A stretch of DNA of 64,000 nucleotides from Nereocystis luetkeana (taxonomy: Eukaryota; Sar; Phaeophyceae; Laminariales; Laminariaceae). The stretch lies in assembly GCA_031213475.1 (NCBI GenBank), contig JARUPZ010000017.1, forward strand, positions 3,778,849 to 3,842,848. Direction: 5' to 3'. Made by a program: the position numbers and the translations under genes. The notes beneath the pieces are model-generated. The model did no database searches. It was not told the origin of the DNA and saw nothing but the letters and a program-made list of their open reading frames with translations. This document shows positions 30,441 through 42,184 of the stretch, in pieces; the stretch's first letter is position 1; every line of letters begins with the position of its first letter.

Positions 30441-31732
30441 GTTGAGATGGAACAACAAAACGAAACGAAACGAAAAAAAGTTTTTTCCTCGTTCCTCTCG
30501 CTGTTCCCTTGCTTTATTTTTCCCCCCCCCCGCCGTCCGGCCGGGGTTTCCCTTTTCTTCGTGGCGTAGCTTATTCGTACGCGCGGCAGTTATTTGTTCC
30601 TCTCCAGAACGCACGTTCTTCTGTTGTTGCAGCCTTTCTGGTCCTCTTTGGCCATTTGAATTGTGTGTCGTACCTGTGGGACCAAGTAAAATCCTGGTTC
30701 TATTTTCTTCTTAATGGTACTCCGAAGTGCGTCGTGTGTTTTTTTGTGTTCTCGTACCCGGTACGTTTGCCTTGCACTCGCGTTGCCTTGGTTCGTTTTG
30801 GAGTTTATTTCGTGTTTTTCACCGTTTCACTCTGTGAGCGCACAATGTGTACCAGTATCTCTCTATGATGGGATGAATAATCCGGACGGACCCTGTGGGT
30901 GGTGCAGTAGTTGGTTGGGTAGAATTAACGGTTTTGATGTGACGGCCAAACACAAAACACATTCGCGTGGATCACCACACCCATTTATGGGGACACAATG
31001 CACTGCAAGCAATCACCGACCGTGCAACAACCGCAACCGTAACAAAGTGCAGGTCACTTGCTAAAAAAACAAGCAATAACACAAGAAAACAGATTGAGAT
31101 TCACAGGGAAACACGATTTTCGGGGGCGGTTATCATGAATGTACTGGTGTTGTAGCGAAAAAAAAGCGTACAGTATAGTAGTACTCAATAACCTCAAATA
31201 ACAAATAAATCCAGGTTGAACTCGCTCGCGTGTTTCTTATGAGATGGCTGGTACTCTGTAGATTTCGAGCTACTATGCACTGCTGTGTTACACGTGTTGC
31301 TTGTACGGATGCTCAAGCAGTGGCAGGCAGACAGGATACTATGCCGCAGTTTCGCAGAGCGATCTCCGCACAAGATCCAGCATCATCAGCCACACTCAAC
31401 CTATCTGCAGTTTTCGGATTTGATGGAATAATATCTACACACGTGTGCAATACAGATACCATCACAACATCGACACGTACCGCGCGCATGATATAGTAGT
31501 TCACCGACCACTCGCTGGTACGTTGTTTAGAACCGTCAACTCGAGACACATGTGCAGGCTGGTGGATAGATATAGAAAGCTCAGACGCCCGGGACTGAAG
31601 TCCTGCTGGACCACAGCAACACATCCTCATCCTAAGTCCCTGGTACATTACAGCGCAGCACACCAAGCGCGCAACGCTCGTAGCAACTCACCTCTTCTAA
31701 AATCTGGAGAGCTCGAGCGCACACCACCGCGA
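30441..31732. other. Unassigned stretch downstream of the expansin-like gene
   Basis: No gene is recognised. It would contain the 3' UTR of the minus-strand expansin-like gene. A strong splice-donor match (GAG then GTGAGT on the minus strand, about 31683-31691) lies some 45 bp past that gene's stop codon. Confidence 0.4.
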
Positions 31733-32383
31733 TCACAAGGACACCTTCGTCTTCTTTTTCTCTCCGAACACAGTCGTCGTCTTTACCACCTTCTTGCCGT
31801 AGTAGGGACCTCCCGATGCGGTGAAGAAGTTGTCGTCCGTCTTCGTCGCCTTCTCGCCGTCTATCCACAGCTCCTTCACGGGCGAATTTGTCGCCCGGGA
31901 TTGAATTTTCCAGTACCACTCGTTGCTGCCCTCGAAAATAAACTTAGGGTCGCCGCCGGAGCGACACTGCACGAACTTCCATATGATGTCCCAACGACCG
32001 TCTCCCACCATAGCGAAGTCGAGATCGCCCTTGGCGCACTCCTCGCAGCTGTCGCTCACGAAGCCCCTGAAGTTCCCCTTGATGGGGTTCTTCCCTGAGC
32101 CAACCCCGGTGCCGAAGCCCACGATGCAGGCTCCGCACATGGCCGAGTCGTCGTACATGTCGTACAGAGATACAGCCATGGGGATCATTCCGTCGTACAT
32201 GTCAGGGAGGGGGTACTCGATAGCGCAGTGGCCGTCACCAGGGGGGACGTCGCCGTAGTAAGTCCCGTCCCCTGTGAACTTGGAGCCGAACGGGTAGCGA
32301 TCTCCCGTCGCACGGGCAAGCATCGGCGACGTAGCCGCAATTATGGTGGCGATAACGAAGAGGTTGCTGGCAATTCGAGCCAT
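31733..32383 (-). CDS. Expansin-like secreted protein
   Basis: A complete single-exon frame of 216 codons starting at an ATG. Residues 1-25 look like a signal peptide (a hydrophobic run NLFVIATIIAATSPML, then ARATG). The mature part fits the two-domain expansin/EXLX plan. Domain 1 is a double-psi beta barrel with GDGTYYG (38-44), six cysteines (53, 83, 86, 113, 116, 140) and the GDLDFAM motif, where Asp 122 corresponds to the essential Asp of expansins, followed by WDIIWKFVQC. Domain 2 has YWKIQSRATNSPVKELWI and FFTASGGPYYGKKV, as in the CBM63 binding domain. The length is close to mature bacterial EXLX plus a signal. Expansins loosen wall polysaccharides without hydrolysis; brown algal walls contain cellulose. 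The substrate is not shown. Confidence 0.85.
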   Translation of the reverse strand: MARIASNLFVIATIIAATSPMLARATGDRYPFGSKFTGDGTYYGDVPPGDGHCAIEYPLPDMYDGMIPMAVSLYDMYDDSAMCGACIVGFGTGVGSGKNPIKGNFRGFVSDSCEECAKGDLDFAMVGDGRWDIIWKFVQCRSGGDPKFIFEGSNEWYWKIQSRATNSPVKELWIDGEKATKTDDNFFTASGGPYYGKKVVKTTTVFGEKKKTKVSL

Positions 32384-33628
32384 CTTCTTCTTGTGCGTGT
32401 ACGTACGTGCAGCAGCAGTATGCTACAGTAGTAGCAGGAAAGAGCTTCTATGCAATACCCAACAACAACGCGTGGTTTCGTCCCACAGCTGATTGATTGA
32501 GCTGGGGAGGGGTCGTGCGGTTTTTGGCGGGGAGCTGATTATGCTTCGGTCTTTGTTTAGCTGCCGTTGCGGTTTGGCGGATGCTCGAGTGGGGCGGTAG
32601 TATAGAAGGAAGGCAGGTTGAGCGGCGAGGGCTGCAGTACGTTACGTACATACATACATACACCAAGTCTACAAAAACATCATTGATACCGGTAGTGCAT
32701 ACCAGGTATTATGTACAACACAGCCGTTCGCGGTTAATTTTAAGTACAGCAGCAGTAAATAAATACTGGTACAGAACTCGTACCTATTAATAGTATACTA
32801 TTAATAGTAATAATACTGGTATATGTACACCTTTTATATTACATGGGGATATATATGATAAACGATATTGTCCGACATATAATACGTGCGTATACCCGTT
32901 GGATTTAACATCGGGCTGTTCAAAACGTACACGACACACCAGGCGTATCCCGGCAGATCTCAGGTCTCCCTAAAGCTGTCGCATACCTGGTACATACTTA
33001 GTATAGGGTGGGCAGACCCTGCCGGCTTTTATTTTGCCGAAAAGGCCAAGAAGGCCGTTTTGGGGGTAAAAAAAGCTGGGTTATATTATTGGAGGCGATT
33101 TGTGTTTCCCCTTGTTGAGCCGATTTTTGGGGAAGAGGGCCAATTCTTGGTCCCTTGTGGGTCGAATTCTGCTAAATTTTAAAAAGCCAATTTTCACTGG
33201 TCTCCTGAACTAAACGTCTTTTTACCAGGTAGGTATAATATTTTGTTATTTTCTCCTCCTTCCTATAGACTGTACTAAACGTCTTATTACCAGGTATAAC
33301 ATTTATTTGTTATTTCTGACGACTCAAGTTTTTTTTGTACATACATGCTGTTTGTGGTACCTGGTGTGGGAGCTGCACAAAACGGATTTCTGACGCCTGC
33401 TGGCAGATGTGGGCATCGCTCAAAAATAGCTGCTGATAATGCACTCTGATCGAGCCTGCTCCCAACACACCATAAGCAAGTCCACATCCATCCGTGTGAA
33501 CGAGCCGATTTCCAATGTTTCCAGCCGATTTTATGCTACTCGAGCCACAAAGAAGCCCGAAAATATGTGTTTTTGGTTTCTGCCGGGGGGGGGGGGTTAA
33601 GCCGTTTTTTTTTCAAGCCTAAAAACTA
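32384..33628. other. Upstream region of the expansin-like gene and unassigned DNA
   Basis: The minus-strand promoter should lie here; no TATA box is evident in the first 100 bp. TACCAGGTA-type words occur near 32700, 33228 and 33290, and TATTAATAGTA inverted words near 32790-32815. No gene is recognised. A run of ten or more G is at about 33587. Confidence 0.4.
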
Positions 33629-33830
33629 AGGCCACTTCTGATGCAGTCGGAAACTAGGATTGAAAAAGCCGGTTTCCGATCGTCTCTTTTTCCGACTGGA
33701 TTCTGAATTGCTACCCTTCTTATCGTCAGTCGTAATTAAGACCAACTATTATGCAGTCGGATTCGTGGATTGAAAAGGCCGGTTTCCGATCGGTTATTTT
33801 TCCGGCCAGAACGTGAATCGCTATTATTAT
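33629..33830 (+). repeat. Dispersed repeat R5, two tandem copies
   Basis: ATGCAGTCGGAAACTAGGAT, then GCCGGTTTCCGATCG and TTTTTCCGACTGGATT in the first copy (33629-33735) is repeated with changes in the second (33739-33825). A third copy lies at 53370-53474. Parts (GTCTCCGATCGGAAACCGGC) also appear near 34683. Confidence 0.78.
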
Positions 33831-36800
33831 TATATACCCCATCGTCCGTCGGATCGAATATACGTACCTAGTTATATTTATTTAGGAGTAGTGTTTTTTG
33901 TGGAGCCGTTTGATGTTAGGGAGTACCTGGTATATATTAATAGTAGCTTGACTATTAATACTATGGCAAGCGTAATAATAATAAAATACTATACGGCGTT
34001 GTGGTACAGTACTACTGCTGCTGTATATAGCTCCAATAACAAAGAAAGGGTAGGGTAGAGGCGGAAGTCGGTTCGAAACTTCTTCGCCGTAATTCTCGTG
34101 GGGTCAGAGAGGTCTTCATTTTCCAGCAGCTAGCTGCGCCCAACCACGCACACATACATGCTCACACATGTCTCATCGCTTATTTCCTCGCGTGGCGTGT
34201 AGTTATCACACTCGGGTTGTTCTCTTTCATCTCGTCCTCGAGGCTACACCGCGGCACTTAACCCCTTCGAGAACCGCCAAAGCAACAACCACAGCGCAGT
34301 AGTTGACCGAAGATCATCGATACCGCGCACTGCGGCCATCGGACGCCGACACGACGTGCTGCTGCTTGCGGGCGTAGTTAAGGATGTATCAAGCTGGCCC
34401 GCGGCGAGCGGCAGCAGAAGTGAAAGCATCCAAGCCAGCGTCGCCGATGTTGTGTGGTGTGACGTCGTGTCGTTTGTCGCGTTAATGTGGCGTAGGTATG
34501 TGATACTCGTACAATATGCGGCGGGAATTTCTAACTTTTCCGATGTGTGAGTGAGTCCGACTGGCGGCGTGTTGGATCGAAAATCTCAGTTTTTTCGACT
34601 GTCTGGTCCAGTTGAAAAAATTAATCTAATATTCTCTGATTGAACAGACGCTTTTTCAACTGCATAAGAAAACCATTGTTTGTCTCCGATCGGAAACCGG
34701 CTTTTTTTATCCATGTATGTATGTATGTGTCCGACGGCTTAAAAGAACTGGCCTCGATAATAAGCTGAAAATCGTTCTTTTTTCAGATTTCGGCAAAACA
34801 CAAGAAAGATGTTCAGTTTGGGGGGAGGGGCGTTGGAAGCCCAGCCTAGTCGTATACGAGCCCTTTGGGTTGAAACCCTTTCTTTCTCGACGATCACGCA
34901 CAGCTCTAAGGGTCTTGACCTCTTTAATTAATGCTGAATTAATGTAATAGAATAAATTTAAATATTAATAGCAGCCTAGCTTATTTTAGGCGGTACCTGG
35001 AGCATCCGTGCGTACGTACATACACACATACATGGAAAATGAGTTCGAAGCGACAACCGGAACCAGGTACATCCATGGGCGGAAGCATACATGCACGAGT
35101 GAGTTCAACAGCGGTAGGTAGTCCCCCGACATTTGTTATCGTCGAAAACATCTTTGCTTTACCGTTCTTGCGGTTGCAAAATTTACACCAGGTATTATTT
35201 ACTGTTTGTTGCACTGCTGTTGTATGTAGTACTCATGAAGGAAATTGTGCCAGGTACCAGGTCCCGGGCATCATAGATAGGACGACGTATCGTGCTGCTG
35301 TACAGCATAGACCGGCGAATAAGAAAGAGACAAACAAAAACAACAGGGCCATTTTTCGATCGAAGTCACGAAATTGGCCCTCCGGAAGTGACCTCGTTTC
35401 GGAGACTCAGATATATGAAAAAGCAACATAAATAAGAAAGAGCAACATACGAGCCGAGCACAGATAGGAAACATGTGTTTTCCGCCATTAGCTGAATAAG
35501 AAAAACTCGTGCCAGGCTCTCACATTCGCACTGTGCTGTTCAGTGCACGTACGGCTTCGTCAGCAGCTAACAACGCATTAATTTAGAGAAAAACAAACAC
35601 AAGCGGACCCGCGATGGTGTCGTTGAGTGTATCGCTAGCGTCAGTCCCTGCACCTCCGCCCCCAAAGCTACATTGCCCCCTCGGCACCTGAAGATACACT
35701 ACCGCGCGGAGTCGGTGTGTGCCTGACGGACACGCTCGGCTCCATTGGTGCCATTGGTGGTGCATCTCAAATGCCGTGGGACTGCAAGGGCATCGGGCGC
35801 TGCTGGAAAGCGCAGTTCAACCGCACTACCCCAGGGTCTGGCACAGCGCGCCGTGTCGCAGGTTCTGTGGCGTTCAAGACCCAACCGCTCAGAGAGGGGT
35901 GGGGGGGGTTCTGTGAGCGGATGCTTCTGGGGAGCGACCGCTTCGCGGCCGAACCCAGTCGAGCGGTAGGCAGCACACAAGTATCTGGATTGGCTACATT
36001 GTGTCTCGTTTCAAGTTAATATAGCCTACTATACTTACTTGTAGTTTGTAGCTGGTGGTTGCAGCGGGAAGGCTCGTGTGCCACTCCCAGCACTTCGCTG
36101 CCGTGCATGGAGACTTCGAGGCAAGGGGCGCCCTTTCGTAATTATCTGGCATGAATATCGAAACACCTCAATGACAAAATCCCATTCCAATGCCGTCGGT
36201 GAATAAGAAACGGGATACTGGAAAGTGAATTGACCTTGAGCAACAACAGGAGTCTAAGGCTTACTCGAACAACATACGTAGCAGTTTCTTATTGGCAAGC
36301 CTATACCGCATATTATGCCGGTCTCCCCGGTGGTCTACGATAACATATTTAACCTCGAATACAGTAGCGTCGACGGCAAAAGGGTTCGTGCCTCCGCATA
36401 TAACTTGAGTATTTCGCGAACGACACCAACTGCCGAGATCGCCTGTTGAGGTCGCCGGACAGATCCTCTGTTCACCATCCGCTGTGGGTTTTCTATAGCC
36501 TTTTTTTGAGTAGAGCCAAGTAGGCCATCTCATCCCCGTTCCTCCTGGTTGAATCGTACCACGTAGAGAGTGCGAACACAATGAGATAGGCTTCAAAAGA
36601 GGTGCTTTGCTTTTTGTCTAGAAACACCTGTCGTCAAGGGACCACCATGCAAGGATTGGAAAGTTGCGCCCCATGCCACGCACGGTGGCGTGGTTGGTCA
36701 AGCTAGGGAACTGGAAATGTATCGCTCGAGGTCGATGCAAAGTGAAAAGTGTCAAACACAACTACGAGTAAAACACATGTGCCAGCAAACCTTCGACGCA

Positions 36801-37021
36801 ACCAGCAAACCTTCGACGCAAAGGGAGGTCGGTGACAGATGATTTGCCTAAAAGCCACAACAGTGTTGAGCACCTCCGAATTGAGAACAATCTTAACGTG
36901 ATGTGTTGGAGGAACCCTATGCCCGAAACGTCCGTGGTCGCCTGTCAGACACGGTCAAATCGATGGTAGTGTGGCGCGGTGTGGTGTGCGGTTCTTGTTT
37001 TTAAGGGGCTAATCTTACACC
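33831..37021. other. Unassigned intergenic stretch
   Basis: About 3.2 kb without a recognised gene. An open frame at 35717-36019 (+, 100 codons) has overlapping open frames in other phases and no motif. TACCTGGTA words occur near 33928 and a longer double form near 35250. A short tandem CCAGCAAACCTTCGACGCAA repeats twice near 36781-36820. Confidence 0.35.
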
Positions 37022-37305
37022 ACCTTCACATTTGGCGTCGTTGGCAGGACACGGGTTCGAATCTCACTTCGAGCTTTTCTTTTCTAGAAACACTTACACG
37101 TGTATCCCTAACAACATAGCTCCCTGGTTCCCCGGGTATTGAAACGAAGCGGGTAGGTCAGCGTACGGTCGTATACGGTACCGACGCCCGAAATATCCCG
37201 CCGTTCAGAGGGGGGGGAGAATGTTATGTAAGGAGTACCCTGGGCTGGGTAGTCGATCGATATTTCACCCCGGGTAGCTCATAAGATGACACCTTCACAC
37301 TAAAC
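37022..37305 (+). repeat. Dispersed repeat R1, uninterrupted right part
   Basis: This matches 4183-4324 and then 6166-6300 without a break, so it keeps the state before LINE L3 was inserted. It contains GGGTTCGAATCTCACTTCGA, CTCCCTGGTTCCCCGG and TCAGCGTACGGTCG, followed by the G run and GCTGGGTAGTCGATCG. The left part of R1 is absent here. Confidence 0.82.
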
Positions 37306-37689
37306 TGCCGCAAACTGCATTCAGAACGGTTCCCGCTACGCGACAACAATTCGAGAGACTTGGTAGCTCGTGGAGACAAAGAACCAAGGGAACGATCGAC
37401 TGTTATTATGATGCAACACACGTGTTTTCACAGGGTGGTCATACCCGGAATATTTGATATTTGCCACGGTGCCCGGTGAGCTTGCTCCTGGCATGGCTTC
37501 GAATCTACGAACAAACTGACTGTTGTTTTTCACGCTGCCGGGGGGGGTTGTGTCGACAATAAGCGAAGACCTCTCCTTTTTGAAACCTTTAACTCGAATA
37601 TGAGCGTGAAAAACCTTAAAATGAATTCACCCCATTGACTACACACAATACCCCCTTCCGCCCCCCCGCTGCCTTAATAGCGTGGGTAA

Positions 37690-37875
37690 CCACAATTCGG
37701 AGCAGCGAATCGATGAGGGTATAACGTGCTAAACCCCTTCCGCGATGAAAGTGCAAAGCGCGTACCGCAGTCGGGGTGGGGTGGAGAGGGGAGAGTCTGC
37801 TCTGTGACCCCGGATCTGAGTTATGGCTAGGGAGCAAGCAGATGAAAGAAGGGCAAACAATATATATGGGATGGA
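37690..37875 (-). repeat. Dispersed repeat R3, copy
   Basis: CTGTGACCCCGGATCTGAGT and the flanking GGGTGGGGTGGAGAGGGGAG, GTACCGCAGT and CACAATTCGG words match the R3 insert at 6584-6935 in reverse orientation. Confidence 0.7.
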
Positions 37876-39600
37876 AGGTGTAGAAACAGTACCAGTTACA
37901 CAGTACAGTAGTACCTGCCGGCACCAACGCTCCTAGTATGGAAATACCCTTCACTACCGATTTGCGCTGTTTGTTGGGAGGTGAAAAGTGTGCCCCCGGC
38001 GGCACTTTAGTTAACGACGCCCCCGGATGCCCGGAATTGACGGCACATCAGGCAAACGTGCCCCCCCCCCCCCTAAAAAAGCGTAACGCCTGCGCGCGAT
38101 GAAGGCGACTATAGGGTACTACTGTAGACATTACTAAGAGTTGTTTACGGCATCTACTGCCGCGGTGGATGCAACAGTTCCGCCGGTCATCGCTCCTCGC
38201 CCGATATATAGACAAGTTGGTATCCATCAGCGGCCTGTCGCACACCGTGCCGGGAGAACGAGGGGGCTCCAGCGGACGAGTTTGCTGGGCGAAGCGAAGC
38301 GCCTGAGGTCATGCACCCACAGACCACACACTGGGGCGCCGTGGGCGACAAGTCAAGGAAAATTGTTGATGGTGTTAGTGCGAAAGTTGGACAGCGGCTG
38401 TCGTGAAAGTCGCGTTGATACCCTACTTCTCGAGGCGTTTTGGTCAATGTGGGGAACTCCCTAGTGGGGCAGCCTCTGTAACCGTTCCTGGAAGGGAGGC
38501 GGGGTCAAGGGGGCTTACAGCTGTAACGGCTGCGTCGACCTTAATTTTCAGTCTGTCCAGTGTACCCACGGGTGGTGTGGTGGGCCATGTCGGAGTCGGT
38601 TCAAGGATAGGCATTCACGATGTAGACGCTCCAAGGAAGGGTAGGTGCCTGGCTCGTGTTATCGTCGACGCAAGACAGACGTGGCGACCAAACACCACAT
38701 ACACCGTTGAATGCTCCTCAGAGAAACACACGTACTTCCTTTGTGGGGCTCTCAGATACCGTTATACAGGGGGGGTATCCCTGAACCGATTACATAAGCA
38801 CTTTGAACAGCCTTCCTACTTTCTGCTTGATGAATGGGAGAGCAGAACATCGCTCATGATATCATGATGGCAAGCCAGCATCACCAAAAAATTCAAATCC
38901 AAGCTATCACACTCAAGAAACAAGAAATCTAAACAGCGATAATCTCGTACCATATTCAAGAACCTCAAATTGAATATCATACATCAAAGTCAACACGAAA
39001 ACATCAGTGCCTCAAATCTCAGCCTCATATTCGAACCTGAAGGATTGCAAGGATAGCAGCGATCCCAAATTACTATGTCTCGGATTCAATCTCAGCATAT
39101 ATAATATACCTCCGGAAAATAGAGTGAAACCTCGAAGTCTAAAATTCAAAAATCACAAATCAGAATATCAAATGTCAAAAATATGGAAACCAGGTTCTTA
39201 AATCTCAGGAAATTAAGATCCTAGCTTACAAAAATTAATTCCCTAAACGTCAAAAGTCAACATTTACCACCCATCCTTCCATGAAATTTTAAAAATGTGT
39301 TTTGCGTTGTTCATGGATGGATGGGTGTTAAGTGGGATTAAATAAAAATCGTACAGGGAATAATAGAGGAAAATATTGGTTTTCCGAATTCGGGGAGACG
39401 AAATAAAATCCTTCAAATCTTAAAAAAATTAAAATCAGCTCCTTAAATCTCAGCATATTAAAAATAAGCTCGTGTTCATCACAAAGTTCCTGTGAAAGCG
39501 GAAACCACTAATACCTAGGGGTTTCGTCAAGAAGGCAGCATGCTGGTGTGCTTGTATTCCGACTGCAAGTGCGACATTTTCAAGCTATCCCTTCTCGACA
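37876..39600. other. Unassigned stretch with one open frame and an AT-rich tail
   Basis: An open frame at 38403-38867 (+, 154 codons) starts MKVALIPYFSRRFG and contains an ARVIVDARQTW stretch and a Cys-poor C-terminus (YFLLDEWES). I do not recognise it, and it may be chance. From 38880 to 39480 the DNA is strongly AT-rich and repeats AAATCTCAG-type words at least four times. Confidence 0.3.
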
Positions 39601-39639
39601 AGTAGTCGCAGGATGTAGTGGTGTACATTTATGAGATTC

Positions 39640-40030
39640 AAGTTAGAGTTGGTCACGAATCTAGATCGCACTTTTGTTGTCTTCAACAACTTGGGCGCAC
39701 GAATCCTCAAAATCGGGCAATACAAACCACCGCACGGGCCGCTGGAAGAGCGCCTCCTTGATCGACACCCTCAATCATCTCAGCGTACTCTACCTCACTC
39801 GTGGAGAGTTTTTTGGGGCTCTTATGCGTCCTACAAATAAATCGATTGGATGGCCGCACCCTCATACGGCACTTCTCTACTCGATACAGACCTCTTCAGC
39901 TGACGTATTGCAAGCAAAACGCTGGGGACGGTATCGAGGATTTTCACCATCGACGTGGCTTACATGGCTCTGAATATGAAGGGGTATTTCTTTGATTTCC
40001 AGGGGTGCAAGCCGGCGGCGTAGTACAAGA
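39640..40030 (+). pseudogene. Very degenerate EsV-1-7 repeat segment
   Basis: The frame ending at 39995 reads TYCKQNAGDGIEDFHHRRGL. This follows the core of the EsV-1-7 repeat (YC-x2-H-A-x-D-G-x, twelve residues, then C), but the His is Asn and the next Cys is Gly. A stop follows and the reading resumes in broken form to about 40030. It lies 0.6 kb upstream of the better-preserved locus and may be its eroded start. Confidence 0.5.
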
Positions 40031-40056
40031 AGCATGCTGTAAGGGACATGGTGGAC

Positions 40057-40452
40057 GAGGCATTCTACGATAGAGGTTCACCCTATTGTTTCTGAGCCTC
40101 CTCCCTACTTAAAGGAGCTCCATACCCCCCCCAGCAAAACTCAAATCGTACCCCGATGCATAATCCCACGGACAAAGTATGAAAACACGTCATTTTTCGA
40201 ACCAAGGTTGGCCTTCCGACGATTTTGGGTTAAGGATCCCCGTCATGAGGCCTTCTACGATAGAGGTTCACCCTAATTTTTCTTGAGGCTCCTCGCTTAC
40301 GGAGCTCCACACCTCAGCCGAAAGCGGACCTCAGAAAAAATGAAAATGCATCACGGCGAATGATCCCATGGCCCAAGTCCTAAAAAACGTTTTTTTTTCG
40401 AAATCAAGAATGACATTCTGACGATTGGGGGTTAAGGACCCCCGTCTTTCAG
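40057..40452 (+). repeat. Dispersed repeat R6, two tandem copies of about 190-200 bp
   Basis: TTCTACGATAGAGGTTCACC begins both units (about 40070 and 40250). Each continues to GGAGCTCC, a variable middle, TTTTTTCGAA and a GTTAAGGA-CCCCGTC end. A third copy lies in reverse at 53622-53835. Confidence 0.78.
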
Positions 40453-40476
40453 AAACAAAAGAGCGGAAATATGCTA

Positions 40477-40581
40477 TTACGGGGGGCCATAGTTAACAGG
40501 ACCAAACATTGTTAGTAAAAATGGTTAAATATATAGGTTTTTATGCATACCATAGGTCCTGTTAACTATGGTCCCCCGTAA
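40477..40581. mobile_element. MITE family A, copy 4
   Basis: A 105-bp element with TA on both sides (40475-40476 and 40582-40583) and the ends TTACGGGGGGCCATAGTTAA and GTTAACTATGGTCCCCCGTAA. Confidence 0.88.
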
Positions 40582-40659
40582 TACCTGTATCGTAGAACGG
40601 GTCTCATTCAGAAAACATTTAATCGGAAATATGCCCCCTCTATCGTAGAACGAGTCGGG

Positions 40660-42080
40660 CGTCCCCGGCAATCGGTGTTTACATGACACCTGCATGACGA
40701 AAGGACTACTATTGAATTTGGAGGGCAACAAGACGGGAGTGTACTGCAAACAACATGCTGAAGATGGCACGCTGAACGCCCACAGCCACATGTCCTTGCA
40801 TGACTCTTGCAAAGAGGGGTCGAGCTTACCTTGGAGGGGAGCAAGACACCGCGCTACAGGAGTGGTACCTCTATAGTGCCGGTTTTCCGCCTATATTGCC
40901 CGTGGGGTCGCGTGGCACATATAGGATTGACCAGCGTGGTAGTATGCCGATCATTGCCCGTTGCCGTTACGGTCCCGGTATTGTTGACTGGCGCATACCG
41001 GCACTAATGGGGGGGGCGTTTCTGTCCTGCAAACCGCACGCTAGAAGTGGCATGGTGAACACCCGAAGCAGTCGGTGTTTACTGTTTACTTTACGCCTAC
41101 ATGATGAAACGATCGTCGTTCAACATCGAGGGCAAAAAGACTGGAGTGTACTACAAGCAAACGGCTGTGGGGGTCATGGTGAACGTCAAATAATGCAAGC
41201 CGTGTTCACACGAGCACTGCATGAAGAGGCCTATGTGCAATTACGATGGCAGCGAGACGAGAACATATCGCAAACAACTTGCTGAGGACGGCATAGTGGA
41301 TGACAACCGCCAACGTTGTTTGCAACGAGTTTTGCACGAACAGGCGGAGTTATAAGCTCGGGGGAAGCAGGGCGGCGTTGTACAGCAAGCAACACGCCGG
41401 GGATGGCATCGAACACATCCGGATACATTGGTGCTTACACGTCTCCTGCGGGGATCGACCGTTCTTCAGTTTCGACGGTAACGAGGAGGGGGTATAGTGC
41501 AAGCAAGATCCTGAGGACAGCATGTCAGACGTCCTCAATTGGCGTCGCGTACAGGCCTTCAGCGCTAGGGTACAATCGTTCAACTTCGACGGTAGCAAGA
41601 CGCCGGGGTACTGAAAGCAACAGGTGGGGGAAGGCAATGGTTGTCCGCACCAAGCATTCACCGGACAACTCATGCACGGCTTTTGGGGCTGCCTGACGTG
41701 TGCTAACCCACAGTGGGTCTACCGTACGCGTTCGGGGGAAGAAGTAAAGGGACGGTTTCAAGAAACCGGTCACGAGCGTGACCGACGACGCGCTGTGCAA
41801 GGCGACGGCTTGATTGAAACCATCGACGTCCGGGATCTATGAAGAGCAACCTACGCACTCTGCCTCGATCATGCCCCAGGCTCGCCGTGCATGCTGCCGC
41901 TGCTACGAAGGAAGAAGATCGTTCCTCGTCCTGCTTTGGGTCAGGGACACACCTCAACGACAACAATGGCGGTGGCAGCGACGGTGGTACGCCGCCAAAC
42001 GGGCTCATCACAGCCTGTATCTCAGAGCATTCACCTAAGGACTGGCTCAAAGAGCCGATAAATCGTACTAAAGTGAAGTA
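40660..42080 (+). pseudogene. EsV-1-7 repeat gene, decayed (locus a)
   Basis: At least five units of the EsV-1-7 motif C-x4-C-x16-C-x2-H-x12 can be followed on the plus strand across several frames. The best reads CLHDTC, then LEGNKTGVYCKQHAEDG near 40670-40770; its C-to-C gap is 17, one residue longer than usual. Others show single losses: NIEGKKTGVYYKQ (Cys to Tyr), CSHEHC followed by TYRKQLAEDG (Cys to Arg, His to Leu), and CLHVSC ending in a stop directly before CKQ. Downstream, 41720-42040 matches the 3' part of locus c (RTRSGEE, then GDG, ETIDV). EsV-1-7 proteins are brown algal; IMM, a developmental regulator in Ectocarpus, is the best-known member. Frameshifts and stops make this a pseudogene. 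Confidence 0.78.
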
Positions 42081-42184
42081 ATGATTGCCAGAGCTTAAAC
42101 GGATTCTCGGTGAGTGTTTATCATTGTTACCGAGAGGATGCCGAGGTGCAGCGTGCTTGATCGACCACGTCATATTCCTCTCTG

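Noticed and set aside
35385-35425. AAGTGACCTCGTTTCGGAGAC resembles part of the A repeat of the tyrosine-recombinase element
   Set aside because: Only about 20 bases agree and the flanks do not; it may be chance.
37033-37070. A box and B box like words in R1 (TGGCGTCGTTGG and GGTTCGAATCTC)
   Set aside because: They are only about 24 bases apart, too close for a pol III internal promoter of tRNA type.
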